Source of the DNA: Neoakkermansia glycaniphila
GTDB taxonomy: Bacteria > Verrucomicrobiota > Verrucomicrobiia > Verrucomicrobiales > Akkermansiaceae
Reading direction: 5' to 3'
NCBI RefSeq assembly: GCF_001683795.1
Contig: NZ_LIGX01000035.1
Location: 62,001-126,000, forward strand
DNA length: 64,000 nt
Part shown: in pieces, positions 47,013 to 61,474 of the stretch
Layout of the letters: every line of letters starts with the position of its first letter
How positions within the stretch are numbered: position 1 is the first letter of the stretch
Made by a program: the position numbers and the translations under genes
The notes under the pieces: model-generated
Told to the model about the DNA's origin: nothing
Seen by the model: only the letters and a program-made list of their open reading frames with translations
Database searches by the model: none

Positions 47013-48017
47013 ATGAAAAAAATCCTCGCTTCCGGCGGCGGCATGCTGGCTTTACTCATTTTTGCCACAGCCTCCGCTTCTCCCGTATTCGTCCGCAATG
47101 TCTCCGAGACCGGAGGATGGTATGATGTGAACAAGAAAGTCATGTGGAACGACTGGCCTCTGGAAAAACCGAATTGGTGGACAGATCCGACGCCAACAAA
47201 ACCTGCGGAATACTACACCCAGCCAACTGACTCTCTAATGTGCTGGGCGGCGGCCGCTTCCAATATTCTGCAATGGTGGCAGGATACGAGAACCGATGTA
47301 CCGGATACGGTTCCGAATGGATATGCTGCTACCTATAAGGCCATGCCCCAAGTGGCTCAGCTCTCCATTTATCAGGCTCTGACCCACTCGTGGAGCAATG
47401 GTGGAGGCCAGGTCGAGCAGGCGTGGAACTGGTGGTTCAATGGCGGCATGCTGCCGGATATCTATTTCAGCACATCCTCCCAGCTGGAGGCCACCGCCGC
47501 ATACACGGGGGCGTACTGGTCGGACCTCGGTCTCGTGTTTGATAGCGCAGAAATTTCATCTCCGCTTTTTCAATCGTATTCCTTCTGGTCGGAAGGGGAT
47601 ATGAGGTACGAGGAACGATTTTCCGGGATTGTTAAAAGCTATATTGACAATAACTGGGGGACGACGCTTACTCTCCGATCGGAAACCGGCGCCCATGCCA
47701 TTACGATGTGGGGATACGACGTCGATGCCGCCGGTGATCTAGTTTTGTATTTGACCGATTCGGACGACTATGCCATCGGCATGTACCGGCAGGCATTGAA
47801 AATGTCCGAGCGCGGGGATCTCTATCTGGATGGCATTGATTCCGAAACGGCACGGTATGCCTATGATCCGGAAAATTTCACTGGATGGGAATTGACGACG
47901 ATACACGGATTGACTGCGCCGCTGGGTTCCCGTACGATCCCGGAACCTGCCGCCGCTTTGTTGTCGATTGGCGGATGCTGCATGCTGGCATGGAAACGCC
48001 GACGACGAGCGGAGTGA
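47013..48017 (+). CDS. IdeS/Mac-like (C66-type) cysteine protease with PEP-CTERM
   Basis: The 334-residue product has a signal peptide (residues 1-22). MCWAAAASNILQWWQ carries Cys77; GAHAITMWGYD carries His228; LYLTDSDDYAIGMYRQ carries Asp249/251. The order and spacing resemble IdeS (Cys94, His262, Asp284/286). The C-terminus EPAAALLSIGGCCMLAWKRRRRAE is a PEP-CTERM sorting signal, so it is probably surface-anchored by an exosortase not present here. IdeS cleaves the IgG hinge; the substrate of this protein is unknown. The start is the ATG in MKKILASGGG. Copy A (29814-30816) is broken. Confidence 0.85.
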   Translation: MKKILASGGGMLALLIFATASASPVFVRNVSETGGWYDVNKKVMWNDWPLEKPNWWTDPTPTKPAEYYTQPTDSLMCWAAAASNILQWWQDTRTDVPDTVPNGYAATYKAMPQVAQLSIYQALTHSWSNGGGQVEQAWNWWFNGGMLPDIYFSTSSQLEATAAYTGAYWSDLGLVFDSAEISSPLFQSYSFWSEGDMRYEERFSGIVKSYIDNNWGTTLTLRSETGAHAITMWGYDVDAAGDLVLYLTDSDDYAIGMYRQALKMSERGDLYLDGIDSETARYAYDPENFTGWELTTIHGLTAPLGSRTIPEPAAALLSIGGCCMLAWKRRRRAE

Positions 48018-48059
48018 AGTGCTATCCGTGCGCCGGAGGCGTGATCTGCCGACGAAAAA

Positions 48060-48089
48060 GCCCCGCCGATGCAAAAGCGGAGCCGGGGC
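48060..48089. terminator. Bidirectional terminator between convergent genes
   Basis: GCCCCG-CCG and CGG-(AGC)-CGGGGC pair around GATGCAAAAG, preceded by AAAAA and followed by ATTTCTT. It sits between the protease and PEP-CTERM genes, which converge. Confidence 0.7.
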
Positions 48090-48107
48090 ATTTCTTGACT
48101 GTTCGTT

Positions 48108-48863
48108 TCAAGCGCGTCTGCGGCGCCTGAAAAGCATGGACATGCCGAAGCAAAGGCTCAAGGCAGCTGTGGAGGCTTCGGGAATGGGCATGTTTTCCTG
48201 AATACTGAGCCCGGCCAGTGTGAAAGACTCCGAAGAGTTGGATATGGCTCCGAAGGTGAAACTTTCTGATCCGGTAAAATTGATTTTTATCAGTATGTCA
48301 TCAGTAGTCAGTCCATGGAATGTGGTTCCAGCAGATGTGGCGTTGGATAAATCCAATGGAATGGCTTCTCCTGTTTCTAGATTCTGATAATAGGAGGCAG
48401 ACTGAAAAGTGGCAGTATCGCTGAGATTGGTGTAGATTGTCATGCTGTCTTTCACAGAAGACATGAGCAAGGAGATGGAATATGTGTTGGTGGCTTTGAG
48501 ATTGGAAAGACTAACGAAGCAAAATACATCACTGAAACCGCTCGACGTATTGATACCGTCCAAGGAAACATTTGTATTATTCCAAGTTAGATCAAGAGGA
48601 GTATTGGCTGGCGGGGTTTGACTATTGCTGGCATACGAGGCGCTGATGCCGGACGAGCTTCCTTTATTTGCAATCAAATCATTTATAGTGAATGTTATAT
48701 GACCAATTGTCGTTTCATGGTCATCTTTTTCGCCAAGATGGTTTCTACCTGAGATGGCCTCGCTTGAATTGATACCGAAATCGAGGTAATAAGTGTTTTC
48801 GTTCTCCGAGGCGGTGAGTGTTCCGCATGCCAACATCGATAGTAAAAAATAAATACAACGCAT
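48108..48863 (-). CDS. PEP-CTERM surface protein
   Basis: The 251-residue product has a signal peptide (MRCIYFLLSMLACGTLTA), then a beta-rich Ser/Thr/Asn domain (FTINDLIANKGSSSGISAS; FVSLSNLKATNTYSISLLMS). The C-terminal IPEASTAALSLCFGMSMLFRRRRRA is the classic PEP-CTERM tripartite signal: motif, hydrophobic helix, basic tail. It is probably exported and processed by an exosortase. The function of the exposed domain is unknown. It converges with the protease gene and sits inside the pair of inverted-repeat elements. Confidence 0.85.
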   Translation of the reverse strand: MRCIYFLLSMLACGTLTASENENTYYLDFGINSSEAISGRNHLGEKDDHETTIGHITFTINDLIANKGSSSGISASYASNSQTPPANTPLDLTWNNTNVSLDGINTSSGFSDVFCFVSLSNLKATNTYSISLLMSSVKDSMTIYTNLSDTATFQSASYYQNLETGEAIPLDLSNATSAGTTFHGLTTDDILIKINFTGSESFTFGAISNSSESFTLAGLSIQENMPIPEASTAALSLCFGMSMLFRRRRRA

Positions 48864-48877
48864 AGCGGTATTATTAT

Positions 48878-49083
48878 ACGGATATTTAATCCGTTATGCA
48901 TTTGCAATAAAATAAATATCACATATGGGAATTAAGTTAAATAAAATGCAATCCGTATGACCATCCTTCCTCTTTTCATTGCAATAGCTTAGAGTAATAA
49001 TGTTATACATCGCGTTCTGTTCATAATGCTCACCTTGTGATGTATTACGTAACAAGTAATTGACGTACGGATTAAATATCCGC
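48878..49083. repeat. Second MITE-like inverted-repeat element
   Basis: ACGGATATTTAATCCGT at 48878-48894 is matched by its reverse complement at 49067-49083 (16 of 17). They enclose about 172 A/T-rich bases. The core CGGATATT(T/G)(A/T)ATCCG is 13/15 identical to the element at 46283. A 78-codon frame inside (48894-49130) has no coding character. The rest of 48864-49180 holds nothing I can support. Confidence 0.5.
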
Positions 49084-49178
49084 GCAATATTTCTATTTAC
49101 AACCAAATGAATACATCGCATTTTATACAATAAAAACGCACAAAAAAGCCATTATTCCGCTCTAAACCAGCCCACAAA

Positions 49179-49212
49179 AAGCGCGTCCGCCGCGATGGCA
49201 ACGGACGCGCTT
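49179..49212 (-). terminator. patB-type gene terminator
   Basis: AGCGCGTCCG/CGGACGCGCT stem; on the minus strand the downstream side runs into TTTTTGTGG, about 30 bases past the aminotransferase stop. Confidence 0.88.
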
Positions 49213-49240
49213 GCAATCGAAAATCACACAAACAACCCGG

Positions 49241-50386
49241 TCACCCGATGGCTCTCGCCATGGCTTCCAGCCCTTTCAACAGGCGTTCGCGGGTAGTGCC
49301 GAAGTTGAAGCGCACATGCTGCGGGCAGCCGAAAGGCGCACCGGAATTGAGAAACACCCCGGCCTTTTCCATGAAGTAACCCTGCGGATCTTCCACGCCC
49401 AACGCAGAGCAGTCCATCCACGCCAGATAGGTAGCCTGCATGGGATGCATCGTGATGGCAGGCATATGCTCCGCTACATAGGAATACACGAGGTCGCGGT
49501 TGCGCCGCAGGTGCCGGATGAGCCTTTGCCTCCACGGCTCGCCTTCCATGTAGGCAGCGCGGGCAGCGACGTAGGCAAAGCAATTGATCTCCGGCAGAGT
49601 GCAGCCGATGGTGCGGCGAAAGGTATCGCGCATCGTATCGTCGGGAATGCAGGCAAAGGTGAAGCCCAGCCCGGCGATGTTGTAGGTTTTGCTCGGTGCC
49701 GTCAGGGTAATGCAACGGCGGCGCAGGCGGTCCGGCAGGCGCATGCAGGTGAAATGCTCCGACTGTTCGTCCAGTACCAGATCGCAATGGATTTCATCGG
49801 AGCAAAGAATCATCTCGTGCCGTTCGCAGAATTCGGCGAGGCGGGTAACTTCCTCTTCCGTCCATACGCGGCCCAGAGGGTTCTGCGGGTTGCACAGAAC
49901 GAAGAGTCGCGCCGCAGGCTGCCACGCCTTTTCCAGAGCCTCCCAGTCGAACTGCCATGCACCGTCGTCCCACACATGCGGCACTTCGATGAGATCGCAG
50001 CCGGCATCCCTGTGGACAGAGCGAATGGGAGGATACACGGGGCTGCACGTCATCACGGCATCGCCGGGCTTGCACCACGTCCGCGCCACGAGGGAAAGTG
50101 CGGGCACGCAACCCGTCATCGGCACGCACCATTCCGGCCTGATGTCGGCATGGTGCCGGTCGTGCATGTAGCGGGTCAGCACATCGAACATGTCCGCAGG
50201 CGGGTAGGAATAGCCGAATATGCCGTGTTCGACACGTTCGTGCAGGGCTTTCAGGATGCATTCCGGGGACGGCGTGTCCATATCGGCGATCCAGTAGGGT
50301 TGCAATTCTGCATGGAGATCCCACTTAATGGAACCCGTGCCACGCCGCGGAATTTCTATATCAAAGATTTCCGTATGTTCTTCCAT
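49241..50386 (-). CDS. patB: MalY/PatB-type aminotransferase (cystathionine beta-lyase)
   Basis: Fold-type I PLP enzyme that cleaves cystathionine or cysteine, or aminates. The 381-residue product shows IKWDLHAELQPYWIADMDTPSP near residue 20, YSYPPADMFDVLTRYM near 60, LCNPQNPLGRVWTEEEV near 165, SDEIHCDLVL near 200 and the PLP lysine in TLTAPSKTYNIAGLG near 235. This is the MalY/PatB pattern. Full length. A lone transcription unit ending in a clear terminator. Exact activity cannot be read from sequence. Confidence 0.93.
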   Translation of the reverse strand: MEEHTEIFDIEIPRRGTGSIKWDLHAELQPYWIADMDTPSPECILKALHERVEHGIFGYSYPPADMFDVLTRYMHDRHHADIRPEWCVPMTGCVPALSLVARTWCKPGDAVMTCSPVYPPIRSVHRDAGCDLIEVPHVWDDGAWQFDWEALEKAWQPAARLFVLCNPQNPLGRVWTEEEVTRLAEFCERHEMILCSDEIHCDLVLDEQSEHFTCMRLPDRLRRRCITLTAPSKTYNIAGLGFTFACIPDDTMRDTFRRTIGCTLPEINCFAYVAARAAYMEGEPWRQRLIRHLRRNRDLVYSYVAEHMPAITMHPMQATYLAWMDCSALGVEDPQGYFMEKAGVFLNSGAPFGCPQHVRFNFGTTRERLLKGLEAMARAIG

Positions 50387-50512
50387 GGTGTTCTTTTTTC
50401 CGATTCTAACGGGTTCCCTGCGGGATGTCGAGGGAGAAAACCATGTATTTCAAGGGTTGAGCATGCCGCAGGCATGAAAAACGGAACAATCGGGAAAAGG
50501 AAGAGAGGGCGG

Positions 50513-51277
50513 TCAGACAATGGGCCGCACCGGAATGCCGCGCTCGGCAAAATAGGCCTTGGCCTGCGGCACGGTGTATTCACCGAAGTGGAAGATGGAA
50601 GCCGCCAGCACGGCATCCGCTTTGCCGCGTTCAAGCACTTCGACCATGTGGTCGAGGTTCCCTGCGCCTCCGCTGGCGATCACAGGGATGTTCACCGCCT
50701 CGCTGACGCGGCGTGTCAGTTCGATATCGTACCCGGTCTTCGCGCCGTCCGCATCCATGCTCGTAAGCAGGATTTCCCCTGCGCCGAGGCGGGCGACTTC
50801 CTTCGCCCACTCGACGGCGTCGAGTTCCACGAAGTTGCGGCCTCCGTGCGTGGAAACTTTCCACTGGCCGGGCGCGTAAAGTTTCGCGTCGATGGCGACG
50901 ACGATGCACTGGGAGCCGAAGGCGCGCGCACCCTCGGTGACGAGTTCGGGGCGATGGATGGCAGCCGTATTCACGGATACCTTGTCGGCCCCGGCAAGGA
51001 GCATCTCGCGCATGTCTTCCACCTTGCGGATGCCGCCCCCGACGGTGAGCGGCATGAAGCACTGCTCCGCCGTGCGGCGGACGACGTCCACCATGGTGGC
51101 GCGGCCGTCCGACGAGGCGGTAATATCGAGGAAGACGAGTTCGTCCGCCTGCTGGCGGTCATAGGCGATGGCGCATTCCACGGGGTCGCCCGCGTCGCGA
51201 AGCTGCACGAAATTCGTGCCTTTCACGACGCGTCCGTTGGTGACGTCCAGACAGGGGATGATGCGCTTGGCCAGCAT
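50513..51277 (-). CDS. hisF: Imidazole glycerol phosphate synthase subunit HisF
   Basis: Cyclase subunit of the histidine and AICAR branch point. The 254-residue TIM barrel starts [20 protein letters not shown] (catalytic Asp in CLDV), with [15 protein letters not shown], the second catalytic Asp in [17 protein letters not shown] near 130, and the C-terminal [17 protein letters not shown]. Upstream frame is discarded as it overlaps the GH2 gene. It starts 22 bases after the beta-galactosidase stop, so it may be read from that transcript. Other his genes are not in the window. Confidence 0.98.
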   Translation of the reverse strand: MLAKRIIPCLDVTNGRVVKGTNFVQLRDAGDPVECAIAYDRQQADELVFLDITASSDGRATMVDVVRRTAEQCFMPLTVGGGIRKVEDMREMLLAGADKVSVNTAAIHRPELVTEGARAFGSQCIVVAIDAKLYAPGQWKVSTHGGRNFVELDAVEWAKEVARLGAGEILLTSMDADGAKTGYDIELTRRVSEAVNIPVIASGGAGNLDHMVEVLERGKADAVLAASIFHFGEYTVPQAKAYFAERGIPVRPIV

Positions 51278-51299
51278 GCGGCGAATTCGGTTCGGGTGA

Positions 51300-55712
<4,413 letters not shown>

Positions 55713-55736
55713 TCAAAAAAAACACGAACGGCCCTT

Positions 55737-56411
55737 TTACTTCTGGGCGAACGGAACAAACCGGCCGCGGCGGGCCAGCACGATCGTATGGAACTTCGCC
55801 TGCTTGCCCTTGTGGGAAGCGGGAACCGACGTAGTCGTCACCTCGAAGCCGGCGCGGCGCAGCAGGCCCTCCAGCCGCTTGTCGGGCTTGGACAGGGAAA
55901 TCAGCAGCAGGCCGCCGCCCTTCAACGCGCCGAAGAAATCGGATGCTTCACCCATCGACAAGGCATAGCGGGCATGCGTGGACTTCACGATAATCGCATG
56001 CAGGCTGCCGGAACGGCGGCGAGCCACCTCTACGGCGCTCATCTTCTCCACGGAAATACGGTTATCATCCCACAGGCCGGGATGCAACGCATCCAGATAC
56101 TGCGTCTGCCAGCGAACCAGCTCCGGGCAGGGCTCCGCCACGATGAAACTCGCCTTCTCCTTCTGCGTACACGCCACGGCGGCAGCCAAAGGGAACCCGA
56201 GCCCCACCCCGGCGAAAAGCAGCGTCGGCTGATTCGCCCGGGTAATCGGAGACATCGCCATCTCGGCCATGGCATCGTCGCTCCCGTGGGAAAAGGCGGA
56301 AGCGTACTGCACCCCGTCATGCAACAGGAAAAACTGGCCGTCGCGCTCCCAAAGCTCCCATGACAAACCATCCTGGGAAGAAGTCTCGGCGATACGTGTA
56401 AGCGGTTTCAT
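55737..56411 (-). CDS. Spermidine-synthase-like methyltransferase-fold protein
   Basis: The 224-residue Rossmann protein has a glycine-rich motif LLFAGVGLGFPLAAAVA near residue 64, the acidic residue in FIVAEPCPELVRW near 93, and FFGALKGGGLLLISLSKPDKR near 165. The layout fits the spermidine synthase/class I methyltransferase superfamily, but the diagnostic polyamine-site motif is not evident. The substrate is therefore open. Monocistronic, 57 bases upstream of the beta-galactosidase gene in the same direction, so co-transcription is possible. Confidence 0.6.
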   Translation of the reverse strand: MKPLTRIAETSSQDGLSWELWERDGQFFLLHDGVQYASAFSHGSDDAMAEMAMSPITRANQPTLLFAGVGLGFPLAAAVACTQKEKASFIVAEPCPELVRWQTQYLDALHPGLWDDNRISVEKMSAVEVARRRSGSLHAIIVKSTHARYALSMGEASDFFGALKGGGLLLISLSKPDKRLEGLLRRAGFEVTTTSVPASHKGKQAKFHTIVLARRGRFVPFAQK

Positions 56412-56605
56412 GCTCGCGCACCATACACGAGAAACCGCCCACTGGCAAGAACGGAGCTGGACAGCAGGGAAAAAGCCTCACACGAAAGATGGAATGGGTA
56501 CCTCACATGGTTTTTTTGGAGAATCAATCTTTCCTGCTTGCCATCCTGACGGAAAAATGCCATAAAGAGAAATCGCCGCGCTGTCGGTTTACATCTTTAC
56601 ACGTT

Positions 56606-57322
56606 ATGAGCAACCCACCGCCTCCTCCCTCTCCAGTCAAGCCGCCCGTCCCTCCGGCTCCGAACGGAATGCCGGCGCCGCCTCCTGTGCCCGGAGCAGC
56701 AGCGCCTACCGCACCCACCATCCCCCTTACGCGCCCCGGCGCACCGTCCGCCCCGGTACCCCCCACGGCTCCCGGACTCGGTGCCGCAACCATGCCGGTG
56801 CCGCCTCCTGCTCCTCCTACGCGCCCGACGGCACCCGTGCCGCCCGCCATGCCCGGAGCGCCCATGCCTCCCAAACCTCCGACCTCGGCCACCATTCCGT
56901 TGACTCCTCCCGGAGCCCCCGGCGCGCCATCCGTCCCACTTCGTCCCGGCACAGCCTCGTCCGATGCAGTCAAAACCGTCCTTCTGCCCCAGCGCGAAGG
57001 CACAACGCCTGCCGCGACAGCACCGGGACAGGCCACGGGCGCCATGCCCTCCGCCACTCGCCCCTTGACCTCACCGATCGGCTCCCGCCCGGCAGGACTT
57101 TCCACCAAAGCAGCCGGCAGCACCAAAACCGTTGACACGGATGAAGAGGAAAAGAAGGAAAGCACCTTCATCCTCGTCATGTCCATCATCGGCGCCATCC
57201 TGATGATTTCCTTCTGTATTATCCAGTACCAGACGGACCAGATTCCGAACCGCGCAGCCACCGGAGAACAACGTGTCTTCGGCGACCCGAAGAGCGGTGA
57301 AGAAGAAGTCGTAGAGGAATAA
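56606..57322 (+). CDS. Proline-rich tail-anchored membrane protein
   Basis: The 238-residue product is about 40% Pro and Ala for the first 150 residues (MSNPPPPPSPVKPPVPPAPN; repeated PPAPPTRP/TIPLTRPGAP units). A charged stretch (TVDTDEEEKKEST) precedes a single C-terminal transmembrane helix near 186-206 (ILVMSIIGAILMISFCII). A short periplasmic tail ends GEEEVVEE. The ATG at 56606 was chosen, as upstream codons are not proline-rich. The cytoplasmic proline arm resembles adaptor or scaffold regions. It lies 49 bases before trxA. Confidence 0.7.
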   Translation: MSNPPPPPSPVKPPVPPAPNGMPAPPPVPGAAAPTAPTIPLTRPGAPSAPVPPTAPGLGAATMPVPPPAPPTRPTAPVPPAMPGAPMPPKPPTSATIPLTPPGAPGAPSVPLRPGTASSDAVKTVLLPQREGTTPAATAPGQATGAMPSATRPLTSPIGSRPAGLSTKAAGSTKTVDTDEEEKKESTFILVMSIIGAILMISFCIIQYQTDQIPNRAATGEQRVFGDPKSGEEEVVEE

Positions 57323-57371
57323 AACAACGGAATTTGAACAACAGCGCCTCGCGGCGCATCTTATACGCATT

Positions 57372-57689
57372 ATGTCTCTGCAATTCACAGAAACCAATTT
57401 CGAAGCTGAAGTCATCAAAGCCGAAGGCGCTGTCCTCGTCGACTTCTGGGCCACATGGTGCGGCCCCTGTAAAATGATCTCCCCGATCATCGACCAGATC
57501 TCCACCGAAATGGCCGGAACCGTCAAGGTAGGCAAAGTGGATGTCGACGCCAACCAGGGCCTCGCCGCCCATTATAACGTCCGCTCCATCCCGACCCTCC
57601 TCATCTTCAAGGGCGGCCAGGTAGTGGATACCATCGTCGGCGCGACCTCCAAGGACAACATCGTCAACAAGCTCCGCGCCCACATCTGA
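57372..57689 (+). CDS. trxA: Thioredoxin
   Basis: Small cytoplasmic dithiol reductase. The 105-residue product has the active site WATWCGPCKMISP near residue 28, the cis-proline in VRSIPTLLIFKGG near 74 and the G in VVDTIVGATSK. Full length, with no signal peptide. Preceded closely by the proline-rich gene and followed by a terminator. Confidence 0.98.
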   Translation: MSLQFTETNFEAEVIKAEGAVLVDFWATWCGPCKMISPIIDQISTEMAGTVKVGKVDVDANQGLAAHYNVRSIPTLLIFKGGQVVDTIVGATSKDNIVNKLRAHI

Positions 57690-57707
57690 GCCGGGCAATC
57701 AACCATC

Positions 57708-57747
57708 ACAAGGGTACGGACACATGAATGTTCGTGCCCTTTTTTCA
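57708..57747 (+). terminator. trxA terminator
   Basis: AAGGGTACGGAC pairs with GTTCGTGCCCTT around ACATGAAT, followed by TTTTTTC. It lies 19 bases after the trxA stop and before the asnS start. Confidence 0.8.
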
Positions 57748-57770
57748 TCTCTCCATCACAGCAAACGCAC

Positions 57771-59135
<1,365 letters not shown>

Positions 59136-59161
59136 CGCGGCCCCACTCCCTTCCCCTACCA

Positions 59162-59190
59162 CAGCCCGGAGCCGCCTCCGGGCTTTATTG
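59162..59190 (+). terminator. asnS terminator
   Basis: AGCCCGGAG/CTCCGGGCT stem with a CCGC loop followed by TTATT, 27 bases after the asnS stop. Confidence 0.88.
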
Positions 59191-59288
59191 TCCCCATCTC
59201 CAAGACGCCGAAAACCGAAAAATGCCTCAAGACGAAAAATAAACTTGCCTTTGCACTCCAAACAGGATATAAGACGGCACACACCAAC

Positions 59289-59363
59289 GCGCGGTTAGCT
59301 CAGGGGTAGAGCACATGCTTCACACGCATGGGGTCACTGGTTCGAAACCAGTATCGCGTACCA
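59289..59363 (+). tRNA. tRNA-Val (anticodon CAC)
   Basis: Acceptor GCGCGGT pairs with ATCGCGT through two G-U pairs, then discriminator A and encoded CCA. T8-A9 and a D-arm GCTC-AGGGGTA-GAGC follow. The anticodon stem CATGC/GCATG has a loop TTCACAC, giving anticodon CAC (reads GUG, valine). The T-arm with GGTTCGAAACC is canonical. Length is 75 bases. Confidence 0.93.
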
Positions 59364-59372
59364 TCTTCATCA

Positions 59373-59404
59373 ACACCTCGGAATGATTCATTCCGAGGTG
59401 TTTT
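59373..59404 (+). terminator. tRNA terminator
   Basis: CACCTCGGAAT/ATTCCGAGGTG stem with a short GATTC loop followed by TTTT, ten bases after the tRNA. It ends the tRNA-Val transcript. Nothing else is supported from 59405 to 59524; there is a poly-C run near 59468. Confidence 0.92.
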
Positions 59405-59524
59405 CTTTCAGGGAAATCACCCCGACACGGACTTCCATACCGTCCTGCCCATGCAGCCCCCCAGCTCCCCCCCCCCCTGCCAGGCCGAGGAGGATAAAAG
59501 TTTTAACCGGTGGCAAGCAACGAA

Positions 59525-61474
59525 TTATTCCTTCGGCTGCTTGTTGCGGTTTTTCTCGCTTTGCAGATCGTAAACGGGAGCCGTTTCTTCAGACGGCAGC
59601 GGACGTATCATCTGGACCCAACCATGGCATGAGCCTGTTCCCACCGGAGACAGAGTAATCGTCAACGAGTACTCTCCGGGAGCATCTGCATTCAGATAAT
59701 AATAATGTTCTGCCGTATTCCTGGGACTGAAAGTCGATGTGTAATCGTGAACATCCTTTGATACGATCTTTCCCGACGCATCCGACCATTCCATCGAATG
59801 AATCACCACAGTACCCTCTCCAAAGGCGTATTCGGCATTGATTTCGTGGTAACCGGAGCGAGAAACCTGCTCCGGGTTCAGGCGGTAGGTCAACTTCGTG
59901 CGCGGTGCTGCGACCTGCTTCGGTTCCCATGAACCGATGGTGACGGGCATGGACTTTTCATCCCAAAAATAAGGAATTCCCATGGCATCATACCTCTTTT
60001 TCATGGTTTCCAATCGTTTGAGGTACGAATCCCAGTCTTTCTTCTCCCGAGGCATCCACAAGGCTTCTCCTAGAGCGCTGATACGAGGGAAAACCAGTTC
60101 AAACATTTGATCAGGACTGTGAATGACCTCCGCCCACAACCCGGCCTGAGCGCCCATGACAAGCTTCTGTTGTTCCGGCGGCAGGAACGTAGGCATAGGA
60201 CAATACGAATAAACCATGTAGAGCGGCAAAACATGATTTCCGTAGCCGCGAGGTTCCTTCTTGTTGCGGGAATTGACCTTGTCGAAATAAATACGGCTGC
60301 CTGGCGTCCACATAACGGGATGCCCGGCATCCAAAGGCTTCAACCCGAATTGAGTTCCCCGCCATGCGACAATGCCGATATCCTTATCCTCTCCGAGGCC
60401 GCCATCCATGGCCTCATCCCAAGCCAGCGGCTTGCGGCCATGCTTGCGGAGGATGGATGCGATACGCCTGGTAAAGTATGCCTGAAGCTCATTGACATTC
60501 TTCAAGCCCTCCTTTTCCATCAATTTGATACAGTCCGGATCGTTCTTCCAGACTCCGCGAGCGACTTCATCTGCACCCATGTGAAAATAGGTACCGGGAA
60601 TCAGCTCGTTTACCTCTTTGACAATCGTTTCTGCAAAAGTATATACTTCCGGCTTTCCGACATTGAGAACATTGCTTATATTGCTGTTCTCCCGCTTGGT
60701 GCCCAGCTCCGGATACGCTTTGATCGCGGCGGCGGAGTGGCCGGGCATATCGATCTCGGGGATGATGCGGATGCCGAGCTGGCGAGCGCGCTGCACGATT
60801 TCCTTGATATCGTCTTCCGTATAGGCCGACCCGGACTGCGTAAGCTTGGGATAAGCCTTGCTGGGAAAACGCCAACCCTGATCATCCGTCAAATGCCATT
60901 GGAACGAATTGATCTTACTGGCGGCAAGGCCCTCGAGAAGCTTCAAAATGGTTGCCTTATCCTGAAAATAACGGGCGACGTCAAAAGAAATACCGCGATG
61001 GCCTATCTCGGGAAAATCATTGATTGTCGCACAAGGAAGCACAATCGAGCTTTTCGTACCTTGGGCATAAATATCGGGCGGCATCATTTGCAGCAAAGTT
61101 TGCAGACCGGAAGCCAGGGCTTGCGGAGTCGCCGCAGCCACATCCGCATGTTCTTGCGTAATGGACAACTTGTATTCCTCGGAATTCGTAAAACTTGCAG
61201 GATCAACAATAAGACGGATGCGCGCCTTACTCCAATCCTCAAGCACCGGAACTTGCCATCCTGTACCCTGCCGGAGCTTCTCGGCAAAGTAAAGACCGGG
61301 CTCCTGGCAGTCAAGAGATGAGAATCCTATACTCGTATCGGAACCGAGAGAAAGAGTACCCTGAGCCAATTCCACCTGTCTGGGAAGAGGAATCAAATCA
61401 AGATCCGCGGACCACGCACTGCCCATTGAAAAGGCACTGCACACAATAAGACAGACGAATTTTTTCATCTTCAT
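59525..61474 (-). CDS. Secreted GH20 beta-N-acetylhexosaminidase
   Basis: The 649-residue product has a signal peptide (MKMKKFVCLIVCSAFSMGSAWS). The GH20b N-terminal domain (LIPLPRQVELAQGTLSLG) is followed by the GH20 barrel: QWHLTDDQGWRFPSKAYPKL near 190, EIDMPGHSAAAIKAYPEL near 240 and the catalytic DE pair in FHMGADEVARGVW near 310. WGTQFG/VMWTPGSRIYFDK are also visible. It removes terminal GlcNAc/GalNAc from glycans. The start is at 61474 or 61468. A/T-rich upstream region 61475-61882 holds no gene I can support. Confidence 0.95.
   Translation of the reverse strand: MKMKKFVCLIVCSAFSMGSAWSADLDLIPLPRQVELAQGTLSLGSDTSIGFSSLDCQEPGLYFAEKLRQGTGWQVPVLEDWSKARIRLIVDPASFTNSEEYKLSITQEHADVAAATPQALASGLQTLLQMMPPDIYAQGTKSSIVLPCATINDFPEIGHRGISFDVARYFQDKATILKLLEGLAASKINSFQWHLTDDQGWRFPSKAYPKLTQSGSAYTEDDIKEIVQRARQLGIRIIPEIDMPGHSAAAIKAYPELGTKRENSNISNVLNVGKPEVYTFAETIVKEVNELIPGTYFHMGADEVARGVWKNDPDCIKLMEKEGLKNVNELQAYFTRRIASILRKHGRKPLAWDEAMDGGLGEDKDIGIVAWRGTQFGLKPLDAGHPVMWTPGSRIYFDKVNSRNKKEPRGYGNHVLPLYMVYSYCPMPTFLPPEQQKLVMGAQAGLWAEVIHSPDQMFELVFPRISALGEALWMPREKKDWDSYLKRLETMKKRYDAMGIPYFWDEKSMPVTIGSWEPKQVAAPRTKLTYRLNPEQVSRSGYHEINAEYAFGEGTVVIHSMEWSDASGKIVSKDVHDYTSTFSPRNTAEHYYYLNADAPGEYSLTITLSPVGTGSCHGWVQMIRPLPSEETAPVYDLQSEKNRNKQPKE

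Noticed and set aside
48894..49130. 78-codon frame in the A/T-rich inverted-repeat element
   Set aside because: Composition follows the A/T-rich repeat, with no coding bias.
50460..50490. CATGCC/GGCATG hairpin upstream of hisF's end
   Set aside because: The T tract is on the wrong side for hisF and the stem is only six pairs, so I do not call a terminator.
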